Shown: positions 18,960 through 27,717 of the stretch, one piece after another
How positions within the stretch are numbered: position 1 is the first letter of the stretch
How the letters are laid out: the number at the start of each line of letters is the position of its first letter
Assembly (NCBI GenBank): GCA_012798755.1
Contig: JAAZMP010000181.1
Span: 1 to 34,913, forward strand
Source: Bacillota bacterium
GTDB lineage: Bacteria > Bacillota > Dethiobacteria > DTU022 > UBA8154
Length of the DNA stretch: 34,913 nucleotides
Direction: 5' to 3'
Notes under the pieces: generated by a model
Told to the model about the DNA's origin: nothing
Seen by the model: only the letters and a program-made list of their open reading frames with translations
Databases searched by the model: none
Position numbers and translations under genes: made by a program

Positions 18960-20090
18960 CTATGTTTTGACGGCAGGAAGGTAGACTTCAAAAGTTGTGC
19001 CTATGCCTGCCTGGGAGCGAAAGTTGATAAAGCCACCATGTTTTTTTACTATTGCGTGTGAAATGGCCAGCCCCAGGCCGCTTCCTCCGGTTTTTGTAGA
19101 AAAAAACGGTTGAAATATTTTGGGCTGATTTTCTTCAGAGATACCGTATCCTTCATCCGCCACAGAAATTTTTACATAATCCCCGCTGGGTAAAGGTACT
19201 CCGGACAAGGCAGTAAAAAGCTTGTTGCCTGCTGCCTCAAAGGAGAACTTCTCGGCTTCGATTTGGATTGTTCCTTTATCGGGCATAGCCTGAACAGCAT
19301 TCATAATTAAATTATTTATAATCTGTCCCATCTGTGCCTCATCAATTTTGAGAGGTGGAAGATCGTCAGGGAACAAAAACTTACAGTTTACGTTTGTGCC
19401 GCTTAGTGCGAAATAGGCGTTGGTTATAATTAGCTCCTTGATATCATGGACTCTTTCCACAGCTTTTTTGCCTTCGGCAAATGCAGATAGCCGCTGTGTG
19501 AGTTTTTTTGCTTGCAATGTAGCCTTTTCGATGATGTTCAATTTTTCATTAATTTTATCCGGATCATTTTTATAGGTTTTGGCAAGGGCAATATTCCCCA
19601 GCATGGTCGCCAAAAAGTTGTTGAAATCGTGGACAACCCCACCGGTGAATATTTCAGCAGGCGAAGCAAGGGAATGTTTTCGGATGTTTTGGTTGAGTTT
19701 TGTCAAAGCGGGATCAAACGCTTTTTCCTTAAGTCTTATGGCTTTTTTAATCCGCAATATTAGTTCCGATTTTGCAAAAGGCTTTATTAGGAAATCGTCG
19801 GCCTCCAGGAAAATTGTTTTTTCCAGCTGCTTAAAAGTTTTTGGGTCGGAGATTATTAAAAAATAAATGTCTGCGTATAGGTTTTTCAAGATTTGTAAAG
19901 CTGACATACAGTCTATGCAAGGTTCATTGATATCCATAACAACGAGGTCAGGTTGCTTTTCCAGCGCAATCCCCAATGCTTCCGATCCGTTTGTGCAATA
20001 TATTAACTTGCATTCAATGGCGCTGCCTTTCAGCATACCCCAAAGGTACCCACAGGTAAAAATATTGTGTTCGACTAAAAGTATTTTCAT
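18960..20090 (-). CDS. Receiver domain-histidine kinase (N-terminal REC, C-terminal HisKA-type/HATPase)
   Basis: REC: ILLVEHN, DLVVMDINEP, FLIKPFAKSEL. Kinase: GGVVHDFNNFLATMLGNIALAK (H box), NNLIMNAVQAM (N box), VADEGYGI (G1), FFSTKTGGSGLGLAISHAIV (G2). Confidence 0.9.
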   Translation of the reverse strand: MKILLVEHNIFTCGYLWGMLKGSAIECKLIYCTNGSEALGIALEKQPDLVVMDINEPCIDCMSALQILKNLYADIYFLIISDPKTFKQLEKTIFLEADDFLIKPFAKSELILRIKKAIRLKEKAFDPALTKLNQNIRKHSLASPAEIFTGGVVHDFNNFLATMLGNIALAKTYKNDPDKINEKLNIIEKATLQAKKLTQRLSAFAEGKKAVERVHDIKELIITNAYFALSGTNVNCKFLFPDDLPPLKIDEAQMGQIINNLIMNAVQAMPDKGTIQIEAEKFSFEAAGNKLFTALSGVPLPSGDYVKISVADEGYGISEENQPKIFQPFFSTKTGGSGLGLAISHAIVKKHGGFINFRSQAGIGTTFEVYLPAVKT

Positions 20091-20468
20091 CCAGGCCTGT
20101 ATTTTCTCCTTTCCCCTATACTAATGCGCAACCAATGTGCATTTGGCTTCCGGGGCAGGGATAGATCCTTTTTAAGTTAAGGATTTTGCAGTTTGTAGTA
20201 GATCATATAGTTATATTATATATCTACTGTATTATGTATTGTTTATTTATGCATCGTTTGTTTTGCTTTATGGTATCCCTATAATAAGGATTCCACGAAA
20301 ATATGTTAATTCCTTCACTAAATTGTAGTAATTTTATAATACTTTAACATTTCCATAGTATTTCTGGGAAAATTTGAAATTAGATGGCAGGTAGCATGAC
20401 TGTATGCGCATATTTTTTTATAAAAGTAAGGTATTTAAGCGATTTTTTTGAAAGGAGAAAGACATACT

Positions 20469-21197
20469 GTGGCTTTTAGCAAAAAAGTAGTGGCGATCTG
20501 CAGTTCCCCCCGTTCCGGGATGGGCGGTGATAAATCCCTTACTGAAAGGTTGTTAAAGCTTTTTTTACAGGGGCTTTCACCAAAGGAATGCCGCATTTTT
20601 TATCCTCATAAAATGGATATTGCCTACTGTCGGGGATGTCTTGCATGTTGGTTTGAAACGCCGGGGGAGTGTTATCATCGAGACGATATGACAAAGATCT
20701 ACAAAAAAATAAAAGAAGCCGAACTGATCATTTTAGCCAGCCCTCTTTATGTAGACGGATTCAGTGCCCAGCTGAAAACTGTTTTAGACAGATGCATAGC
20801 TATGGTTGATCCATTGATCGTTATCGACGAACAAGGACACTGTCGCCATAAAATTATGTTGCCGCCGGGAAAAAAGGCTATGCTTATTGCAGTTTGTGGT
20901 TTTTCAGAGTTGGACAATTTTACACAGATGAGAGGACATTTTACAGCTATTTGCCGAAATTTTTCCTGGCAGGAGGCAGGAAAGATCCTGGTTCCTGCAA
21001 GTGCGTTGGGTTTTATACCCGATCTGTACAGTCGGAAATTTGCAGCTGTTAAAAAAGCCGGAGAAGAATATGCTACAAAAGGCAGCATATCTTCCGGGGT
21101 GTTACAGCAAATTTCGGAGGAAATCATGGAGCCTTCAGAATACAGGGAGGTAGTAAATCCTTTTTTTGAGAAGTTGCGTAGGCGCGCAGATTACTGA
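20469..21197 (+). CDS. Flavodoxin-fold NAD(P)H-dependent FMN reductase / iron-sulfur flavoprotein-like
   Basis: AICSSPRSGMGGDKSLTERLL, CRGCLACWFETPGECYHRDDM, LASPLYVDGFSAQLKTVLDRC. GTG start behind AAAGGAGAAAG; ORF track starts at 20448. Confidence 0.82.
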   Translation: MAFSKKVVAICSSPRSGMGGDKSLTERLLKLFLQGLSPKECRIFYPHKMDIAYCRGCLACWFETPGECYHRDDMTKIYKKIKEAELIILASPLYVDGFSAQLKTVLDRCIAMVDPLIVIDEQGHCRHKIMLPPGKKAMLIAVCGFSELDNFTQMRGHFTAICRNFSWQEAGKILVPASALGFIPDLYSRKFAAVKKAGEEYATKGSISSGVLQQISEEIMEPSEYREVVNPFFEKLRRRADY

Positions 21198-21228
21198 ATC
21201 AATCTGGTGCAGCAAGTAATTTAAAACC

Positions 21229-21969
21229 CTAAATTTCCACATTGTTTGTGTGGAGCATTAACAAGCCTTCTTGCTGTTCATCCGCCATTACGACCACAGC
21301 TCCATCAGGGTCAGCGATCAAACTGTTGCCAAGACTTGTCATGCCGATGTGTGTGCCGATTGTATTCGACAATAATACATAAACCTTGTTTTCTACAGCT
21401 CTGGTAATGGGAATGGCCCTATTTTTGTCCAATTTCCACCTTGCCTCTTTAGGCTCATAGTAATGTGCTGAAAGGATAAAAATGTATTCGGCTCCTTTAT
21501 TTTTTAATTTTTTGGCTAGCAAAGGGTAGTTTTGGTCCCGGCAAATAATGACCCCAATTTTGGTTTCCCGAAAGGGAAAAACCAATTTTTCTGTACCCGG
21601 CAGGAAGTATTTTTTCTCGATTTCCGTTAAATATATTTTATCGTATGTATGTTTTTTTGAATCGGGCAGTAAAACGCCGGCCCTGTTGAAAAGGTTATTG
21701 TCTTTTCGGTAACCGTAACCCACAATCGCCCCGATATTCAGCTCCTCGCACTTTGCTTTGATTTTTTGCAGTGCTTCTTCGATGATTAGGTTTAAATCCG
21801 GTTTGGAAAGCAAAGCATGTATATAACCCGTTAGGGACATTTCCGGGAAGCAAACAAGTTTCACCTCCAGCGCAGATGCTTTTTCCATAAAGTGCATTAC
21901 CTTTGCAACGTTGTTTTCCAGGTTGTCACTGATAGCCATCTGACATACTGCTAATTTCATTTGCTTCAC
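21229..21969 (-). CDS. Carbon-nitrogen hydrolase (nitrilase superfamily)
   Basis: Catalytic E-K-C pattern: FPEMSLTGY, YDKIYLTE, GVIICRDQNYP. Confidence 0.87.
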   Translation of the reverse strand: MKQMKLAVCQMAISDNLENNVAKVMHFMEKASALEVKLVCFPEMSLTGYIHALLSKPDLNLIIEEALQKIKAKCEELNIGAIVGYGYRKDNNLFNRAGVLLPDSKKHTYDKIYLTEIEKKYFLPGTEKLVFPFRETKIGVIICRDQNYPLLAKKLKNKGAEYIFILSAHYYEPKEARWKLDKNRAIPITRAVENKVYVLLSNTIGTHIGMTSLGNSLIADPDGAVVVMADEQQEGLLMLHTNNVEI

Positions 21970-21994
21970 CCTATTTCGTTTTTATTTTGCCGCC

Positions 21995-22408
21995 TCAATC
22001 TATTTTCTCGGCCAGATCTTTGATGGTTGTTTTTTCAAAAACGGTGAGCATTTCCTTCTGAGCCTTTTTCCAGACATCCCTTAAGGGGCAAGAAAGCTTG
22101 TTTCCACAAGGCATGCTTTGCAGTAGGCAACGAGTAATATTTACCGGCCCGTCAATAAGTTCAATTACATCTTTCATAGTGATCTGCTCGGGGTTTTTTA
22201 AAAGGTAAACTCCCCCCTTAGCGCCACGTATACTTTTAACCCATCCGGCATCGCGCATCGTGGACAGGAGTTGGGCGACCAAGTTGGCCGGGATGTCCCG
22301 GCGTTCGACAATCTCTCTGGTTGTTGTTTTCCGCCCAAATTGCAATGAGGCCAGGTCTGCTAAGGCTATTATAGCGTATTCTGCTTTTTTTGTAATCATA
22401 AACCCCAC
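21995..22408 (-). CDS. Rrf2 family transcriptional regulator with three-cysteine cluster-binding motif
   Basis: ITKKAEYAIIALADLA, RRDIPANLVAQLLSTMRDAGWVKSIRGAKGGVYLLKNP, CLLQSMPCGNKLSCPLRDVWKKAQ. Confidence 0.92.
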   Translation of the reverse strand: MGFMITKKAEYAIIALADLASLQFGRKTTTREIVERRDIPANLVAQLLSTMRDAGWVKSIRGAKGGVYLLKNPEQITMKDVIELIDGPVNITRCLLQSMPCGNKLSCPLRDVWKKAQKEMLTVFEKTTIKDLAEKID

Positions 22409-22452
22409 ATCCTACTTCAGTTTTTCTGGTTTATAGACATTATGTATATATT

Positions 22453-22463
22453 TAACTTAGTTA
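22453..22463. promoter_or_regulatory. Candidate Rrf2 operator, inverted repeat TAACT-T-AGTTA
   Basis: Perfect 5-bp arms with 1-nt centre located just downstream of the minus-strand -10 box. Confidence 0.4.
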
Positions 22464-22468
22464 GTTAT

Positions 22469-22497
22469 ATTTTATATCGTTTGAGATCATTTGTCAA
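22469..22497 (-). promoter_or_regulatory. Probable sigma-A promoter for the Rrf2-nitrilase unit
   Basis: Minus strand TTGACA (22497-22492), 17 nt spacer, TAAAAT (22474-22469). Confidence 0.65.
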
Positions 22498-22653
22498 CAT
22501 TGTTTTGCTTCTCGTGAAAAATCAGCACAAAGTACAGAATTTTTAAAATAGATAAAGGGGATAGACATGATTACTGTTGCCCCCCCAAGCAGTGGTGCCG
22601 GCAAAGGGGTAAAAAAGCCCCTGCCATGCATTTCCGGTACAATAAATGATTTT

Positions 22654-23190
22654 TTAAAGCCCGGTGTCAGTGAATTTGTCCCAATGTACAATTTCATTTG
22701 TTTTTTTTCGTTTGGTTTCATGGCGATCAGGATCAGCTGTATCTGCTGGATAGCCGATTGGCAGAAGGGCGATGGTTTCAATATGTGAAGGGAGCTCGAG
22801 CAGCCGATGACATTGCATGGAGTTGAAAGCGCAAACCCAGCAGCTTCCCAATCCAAGCTCTGCAGCCTGCAAGGTCATGTGATCGATCGCTATAGCTGCA
22901 TCAATATCGCAATGGTCTTTGCCATCGGCGCGCCGCCAGGATTTGCTATGATTACCGCACACAACGATTACTGCCGGCGCTTCCAAGATCCATTTCCCGG
23001 CATAGGTTGTTGCTATTTTCTCCCTCATGTTTTTGTTTTGCAGAACAATAAAGTGAAGTGGTTGATAATTGACTGCGGAAGGAGCAACCCTTGCCGCCTC
23101 GAGGATTTTTCTCAGCTTTTCTTCTTCTACGGGTTTGTTTTTAAAGCTCCGGGTGGAATACCTTCTTTTTGCCAGTTCCAAAAATGACAT
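22654..23190 (-). CDS. Nitroreductase family protein
   Basis: FLELAKRRYSTRSFKNKPVEEEKLRKILEAARVAPSAVNYQPLHFIVL, DAAIAIDHMTLQAAELGLGSCWV, LLPIGYPAD. Confidence 0.92.
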   Translation of the reverse strand: MSFLELAKRRYSTRSFKNKPVEEEKLRKILEAARVAPSAVNYQPLHFIVLQNKNMREKIATTYAGKWILEAPAVIVVCGNHSKSWRRADGKDHCDIDAAIAIDHMTLQAAELGLGSCWVCAFNSMQCHRLLELPSHIETIALLPIGYPADTADPDRHETKRKKTNEIVHWDKFTDTGL

Positions 23191-23240
23191 TTCATTACAC
23201 CCCTATTTATTGGAATTTCGTAACATAGTTGTACAATAAG

Positions 23241-24032
23241 CTAATAAAGATTTCGATTTTCGCTATAACCGAATTTTTCTGAAATTGTACTGGTAGCCTC
23301 CTTCACATCGATGCTGATTTCTTTTAATTTGTCAGGATCCAGCCGGCTGCTTGGGCCGGAAACGCTGGCCGCGGCGACTACTCGTCCAGTATGGTTTTTT
23401 ATTGGCGCGGCAGCACAATTAACAAGTGGTTCCAGTTCCCCTAAGTCATAGGCTACCCCATCCCTCCTGATCTTTGTCAGGTGTTCCTTGAGTTCTTTTA
23501 CGTCTGTAATGGTGTTATCGGTGTACCGTGGCAGGCCCTTTTGTTTAATAATATCGTCCAATTCATCTTGCGGAAGGTATGCCAATAGTATTTTTCCGGA
23601 AGCCAAGCAGTGTGCATGACAACGTTTCCCTATATAGGAGTAAGTAACCAAAGTAGGAAAAGTGGCTAATTTGTTAACGAAAACAGCTTCTCCCTTATCG
23701 AGAACCACAAGATGTACGGTTTCACCAAATTTTTTATTTAATTCGTGAAGGATGGGTGAAGACAAGGAGTGTAGGTCTAACGAATGGATTAGGCTGTTTC
23801 CCACTTCAAAAAGTTTTAAGCTCAAACGATATTTCCCATTTGTACTGTTTTGCTCTATGTACCCTAAATGTGACAGTGTCATTAAAAACCTATGTATGGT
23901 GCTTTGTTCCATTTCCATGATGGCAGATAAATCTTTGATGCGTATTTCTTCATTGTGTTTGGACATTGTTTCAAGAATTTGAAAAGCTTTGATAACAGAC
24001 TTGACCAGGTACCTGCTTTTTTTATCAGTCAT
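23241..24032 (-). CDS. IclR family transcriptional regulator
   Basis: VIKAFQILETMSKHNEEIRIKDLSAIMEMEQSTIHRFLMTLSHLGYIEQ (wHTH), CHAHCLASGKILLAYLP, AAPIKNHTGRVVAAASVSGPSSRL. Start at MTDKKSRY preferred; ORF track extends to 24122. Confidence 0.92.
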   Translation of the reverse strand: MTDKKSRYLVKSVIKAFQILETMSKHNEEIRIKDLSAIMEMEQSTIHRFLMTLSHLGYIEQNSTNGKYRLSLKLFEVGNSLIHSLDLHSLSSPILHELNKKFGETVHLVVLDKGEAVFVNKLATFPTLVTYSYIGKRCHAHCLASGKILLAYLPQDELDDIIKQKGLPRYTDNTITDVKELKEHLTKIRRDGVAYDLGELEPLVNCAAAPIKNHTGRVVAAASVSGPSSRLDPDKLKEISIDVKEATSTISEKFGYSENRNLY

Positions 24033-24093
24033 TTTAGTATTTACTTCCTTCTTCAATTTCCTTAGTTTTTTAATATTGTTTCTTTTTGAAACT

Positions 24094-24122
24094 ATTGTAT
24101 AGCAGGGAAAAGTAAAAGTCAA
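24094..24122 (-). promoter_or_regulatory. Probable sigma-A promoter for the IclR gene (minus strand)
   Basis: Minus strand TTGACT (24122-24117), 17 nt spacer, TACAAT (24099-24094). Confidence 0.6.
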
Positions 24123-24213
24123 TTAAATGTAATTATCTGGTAAGGCTAACGAAATGTCTCGGAAAGGTAAACTTATACTACTAAAAGATTTCAAAATAAT
24201 ACCCGAAAAGCAC

Positions 24214-24242
24214 TTTACAAAATAAAAAACATAATATATAAT
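24214..24242 (+). promoter_or_regulatory. Probable sigma-A promoter for the second 2-oxoacid oxidoreductase operon
   Basis: TTTACA (24214-24219), 17 nt spacer, TATAAT (24237-24242). Confidence 0.65.
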
Positions 24243-24261
24243 TTAGTAAGAATTTATGCAT

Positions 24262-24274
24262 ATTGGAATCCAAT
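24262..24274. promoter_or_regulatory. Candidate IclR operator, inverted repeat ATTGG-AAT-CCAAT
   Basis: 5-bp arms just downstream of the expected transcription start, in the IclR/por intergenic region. Confidence 0.35.
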
Positions 24275-24337
24275 TACATTAAACAGAATTAAAGGAGTAG
24301 TTCTAAAACAACAAATCAAAAAAATGAGGTGTTACAG

Positions 24338-24886
24338 ATGTTACAAGTAAGGATAGAAGGGAGGGGTGGCCAGGGTGCGCAGCTGGCCGGCCAGATACTG
24401 GCCACGACATTTTTCCGTGAAGGGAAATATATACAATCTTTTGCCAGCTTTGGCGGTGCCAGAAGAGGCGCCCCGGTCAGCTCTTTTTTAAGAGTGGACA
24501 AGCTTCCGATCACACTTCACTGTGATATAGACAAGCCCGATGCCATCTTATGCTTCGACTCCAGCCTCCTTAACGAGACTCTCTTGGAAGGAGCGACCTT
24601 TCGGACCAAGATTTTAGTAAATTCCTCCAAAGGTACAGGTGATTTCAAACACCTTGGAGACTTTGACATTACCGCTTTAAACGCGGTAAACATCTCCCGT
24701 GCCCACAACTTGGGCCGGATCGTCAACTCCACCTTAATGGGTGCCTTTGCGGGCCTGGTAGGAGCCCCCGACATAGAAACACTTTTGGCCGTGATAAGAG
24801 AAATGAGCCCGGTCAAAATCGAAGAAAACGCCGCTTCCTGCCGGGAAGGCTATGAACTGATCAAAAAAGTAAAGGAGGCGGTCTAA
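24338..24886 (+). CDS. 2-oxoacid:acceptor oxidoreductase gamma subunit (PorG-like)
   Basis: VRIEGRGGQGAQLAGQILATTFFREGKYIQSFASFGGARRGAPVSSFLRV; ATG 24338 behind GAGGTG. Confidence 0.92.
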   Translation: MLQVRIEGRGGQGAQLAGQILATTFFREGKYIQSFASFGGARRGAPVSSFLRVDKLPITLHCDIDKPDAILCFDSSLLNETLLEGATFRTKILVNSSKGTGDFKHLGDFDITALNAVNISRAHNLGRIVNSTLMGAFAGLVGAPDIETLLAVIREMSPVKIEENAASCREGYELIKKVKEAV

Positions 24887-26547
24887 TGTCCAAAACAGCA
24901 GAAGCAGTACCTACGATCTGGACCAACAAACGAAGCGACGCTTTAAACACCGGTACCTGGCGCAGCGCCATCCCCGTCTACCAAAACCGTCCCTCACCCT
25001 GCCATTTAGCCTGCCCCGTCCACGGGCATATACCGGTTTGGATCGAAATGTTACGAAAAGGCCTGCTGCATGAAGCCTGGCAAAAAATCGTAGAAAACAA
25101 CCCTTTCCCCTCCGTAACAGGCAGGGTCTGCCACCACCCCTGTGAAGACGCCTGCAACCGCAGCGAACACGATGCGAACCTTTCCATCAGACTAATGGAA
25201 CGCTACCTGGCAGATCTGGCCTTAGAAAAAGGCTGGCTATTTCCCGAAACAGCCAGCCCCAAAAAAGAAAAAGTAGCCATCATCGGCGGCGGCCCGGCCG
25301 GCCTTTCCGCAGCATACCAATTAAAACTGAAAGGCTACACCGTAGAAATATTTGAAACAAAACCCAAACTAGGCGGCCTTTTACGCTACGGGATCCCCAA
25401 CTACCGCCTACCCGCAAAAGTACTGGACCAAGAACTTAACCGGCTAGCCAAACTAGGGATCAAATACCATACAGAAACTGCCATAACCGGCGCCGCAGAA
25501 TACAAACAGCTACAAAACAAATACGACGCCTTATTTATAGCCACCGGGGCACAACGTCCCCGCAAATTAGCCCAGTTCGAAAACAACCCAGAAACAGTAT
25601 TAGACGGCCTAGACCTTCTCTACCGGATCAACAGCGGCCAGAAACCTGAACTGGGCCCAAAAGTGCTCGTCATCGGTGGCGGCAACACCGCCTTAGACAC
25701 TGCCAGATGCGCCAAAAGATTAGCAGCGGACGTAACAATCGTCTACAGAAGAACCGAAAACCAGATGCCCTCCCAAGAAACGGAGATCCTAGAAGCCAAA
25801 GAAGAAGGGATCCGGTTTACATTTCTGGCCTCCCCGGTCAAACTGGAAAAAGAAAACGAAACTCAAAAACTGGTCTGCCAGAAAATGCAGCTAGGCGAAA
25901 AAGACGCCTCCGGAAGGCCCCGTCCCGAACCAATAAAAGACGCCTTCTTCGCCCTGGAAACAGACACCGTGATCATGGCACTGGGCTCCGACATAGAAAC
26001 ACCGCCAATCGACGAACTGGAGACACAAGACCACCTTATCAAAGTAGACGCAAACCAACAAACATCCGTCAAGAACATCCTTGCCGGCGGAGATCTAACC
26101 AGCAACGACAGGTTTGTCTCCTCCGCCTTAGGCGCCGGCAAAATTGCCGCAGAACAGATCGATCTGCTCCTTGGAGGCACGGGTAAAGAAGAACATTTTA
26201 CAGGCACAGAAGTTCTCTATGAACAGATTAACACATTCTACTTCCCCAAAAACCCGGCAACAACAAAAAGCCTGCTTCCCGCATCAGAAAGAACCCGTAA
26301 CTTCCAAGAAGTCCAGCTGGGACTTACAGAACAACAAGCCCTCTACGAAGCAGCCCGCTGCTTCAACTGCGGCTGGTGTGTAAGCTGTGACAACTGCTTC
26401 TATTTCTGCCCCGACATGGCCATCAAGATAAACAACCCCGGAAACGGTGAAAACTACACCATCTTAGAACAATACTGTAAAGGTTGTGGCCTTTGTGTCA
26501 AAGAATGCCCCCGGGGCGCAATCGTCCTAAAGGAGGAATCCAAATGA
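24886..26547 (+). CDS. GltD/NfnB-like FAD/NAD(P)-dependent oxidoreductase fused to C-terminal 2x[4Fe-4S] ferredoxin (PorD-like) domain
   Basis: N-terminal CHLACPVHGHIPVWI...CHHPCEDACNR, FAD motif VAIIGGGPAGLSAAYQLKLKGY, NAD(P) motif VLVIGGGNTALDTARCAKRL, C-terminal CVSCDNCFYFCPDMAI and CKGCGLCVKECPRGAI. Confidence 0.92.
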   Translation: MSKTAEAVPTIWTNKRSDALNTGTWRSAIPVYQNRPSPCHLACPVHGHIPVWIEMLRKGLLHEAWQKIVENNPFPSVTGRVCHHPCEDACNRSEHDANLSIRLMERYLADLALEKGWLFPETASPKKEKVAIIGGGPAGLSAAYQLKLKGYTVEIFETKPKLGGLLRYGIPNYRLPAKVLDQELNRLAKLGIKYHTETAITGAAEYKQLQNKYDALFIATGAQRPRKLAQFENNPETVLDGLDLLYRINSGQKPELGPKVLVIGGGNTALDTARCAKRLAADVTIVYRRTENQMPSQETEILEAKEEGIRFTFLASPVKLEKENETQKLVCQKMQLGEKDASGRPRPEPIKDAFFALETDTVIMALGSDIETPPIDELETQDHLIKVDANQQTSVKNILAGGDLTSNDRFVSSALGAGKIAAEQIDLLLGGTGKEEHFTGTEVLYEQINTFYFPKNPATTKSLLPASERTRNFQEVQLGLTEQQALYEAARCFNCGWCVSCDNCFYFCPDMAIKINNPGNGENYTILEQYCKGCGLCVKECPRGAIVLKEESK

Positions 26548-27710
26548 AACTAAAAGATGCCATGCTGCTAACCGGCAACCATGCCGCCGCATACGGTGCG
26601 ATGCTGGCCCAACCGAAAGTGATGCCGATCTACCCCATTACCCCCCAGACACCGGTCGCCGAAAAACTGACCGAATTCCAACTACAGGGCCTGCTGGACG
26701 CCGAATTTATCACACCTGAATCCGAACATTCGGCCATGGCCGCCTGCATTTCGGCCTCCCTGACAGGAGTCAGAGTCTTTACCGCCACCTCCTCACAGGG
26801 CCTTATGCTGATGCATGAACTGCTCCACTTCGCCTCCGGAGCCAGAACACCGATCGTCATGGTAAACGCCAACAGGACCGTTGCCTCACCCTGGGGCTTT
26901 TGGGCCGACCATACCGACAGCCTTTCCCAAAGAGATACCGGCTGGCTGCAGTACTACGTCGAAAACCCGCAAGAAGCCCTGGACACCGTCTTGCAGGCCT
27001 ACAAAACAGCCGAAAACCCCTCCGTCTTACTACCGGCGATGATCAGCTACGAAGCTTTCTACGTCTCACACTCCTTAGAAGTAGTAGAGATCCCCTCACA
27101 AGAAGCCGTAGACAGCTACCTGCCCCCATTCGATCCAGAACTTAGATTTGACCCTGAACAGGGCCGATCATTTGGCAACGTAGTCAGCCAAGAACTCTAC
27201 TACCGGCACCGTAAACAACTCTCCCAAGCCATGGATAAAGTCTTCGCCATCGCCAAAGACGCCGACGAAAAATGGAAAGAACTCACCGGAAGAACCTACG
27301 GCCTGGTCGAAAGATACAAATGCGAAAACGCCCAACACATAATCATCGCCATGGGCACCATCTCCGGCACCGCCAGAGCCGCTGTAGACAAAATGCAATC
27401 CGACGGAATACCCGTAGGCCTGATGAAAATAAGGCTGTTTAGACCCTTCCCCGTAGACAAGCTGCGCCAAGAACTAGCCGGCCGGGACAAAGTTATAATC
27501 CTAGATCGTGGCTCCTCCCCCGGTACCGGCGGCGGCAGTGTCTTGCACCAGGAAGTAAAATCGTCCCTTTACGGCCTAAAAAACGCACCCGAGGTTTACG
27601 GCTACTTAGCCGGCGTCGGTGGGACAAACATCACACCGGAGAAAATAGAAGATTTGGTCAAGCGGTCACTTAAAGAAAAAAGTACCACAAAATCTATTTG
27701 GGGTTGGTGA
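26544..27710 (+). CDS. 2-oxoacid:acceptor oxidoreductase alpha subunit (PorA-like)
   Basis: MPIYPITPQTPVAEKLTEFQ, EFITPESEHSAMAACISASLTGVRVFTATSSQGLMLMHELLHFASG; ATG 26544 overlaps upstream stop (ATGA). Confidence 0.93.
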   Translation: MKLKDAMLLTGNHAAAYGAMLAQPKVMPIYPITPQTPVAEKLTEFQLQGLLDAEFITPESEHSAMAACISASLTGVRVFTATSSQGLMLMHELLHFASGARTPIVMVNANRTVASPWGFWADHTDSLSQRDTGWLQYYVENPQEALDTVLQAYKTAENPSVLLPAMISYEAFYVSHSLEVVEIPSQEAVDSYLPPFDPELRFDPEQGRSFGNVVSQELYYRHRKQLSQAMDKVFAIAKDADEKWKELTGRTYGLVERYKCENAQHIIIAMGTISGTARAAVDKMQSDGIPVGLMKIRLFRPFPVDKLRQELAGRDKVIILDRGSSPGTGGGSVLHQEVKSSLYGLKNAPEVYGYLAGVGGTNITPEKIEDLVKRSLKEKSTTKSIWGW

Positions 27711-27717
27711 TTATAAA

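Noticed and set aside
22600-22640. GC-rich hairpin (GGCAAAGGGG...CCCCTGCC) near the nitroreductase 3' end
   Set aside because: Lacks a clear U-tract in the transcribed direction and has a bulged stem, so I do not call it a terminator.
22494-22856. 120-aa minus-strand ORF at the 3' end of the nitroreductase gene
   Set aside because: Overlaps the nitroreductase C-terminus in another frame; no family resemblance.
25707-26186. 159-aa Arg-rich plus-strand ORF inside the GltD-like gene
   Set aside because: Alternate-frame product of a C/A-rich coding region; composition is an artefact of codon bias.
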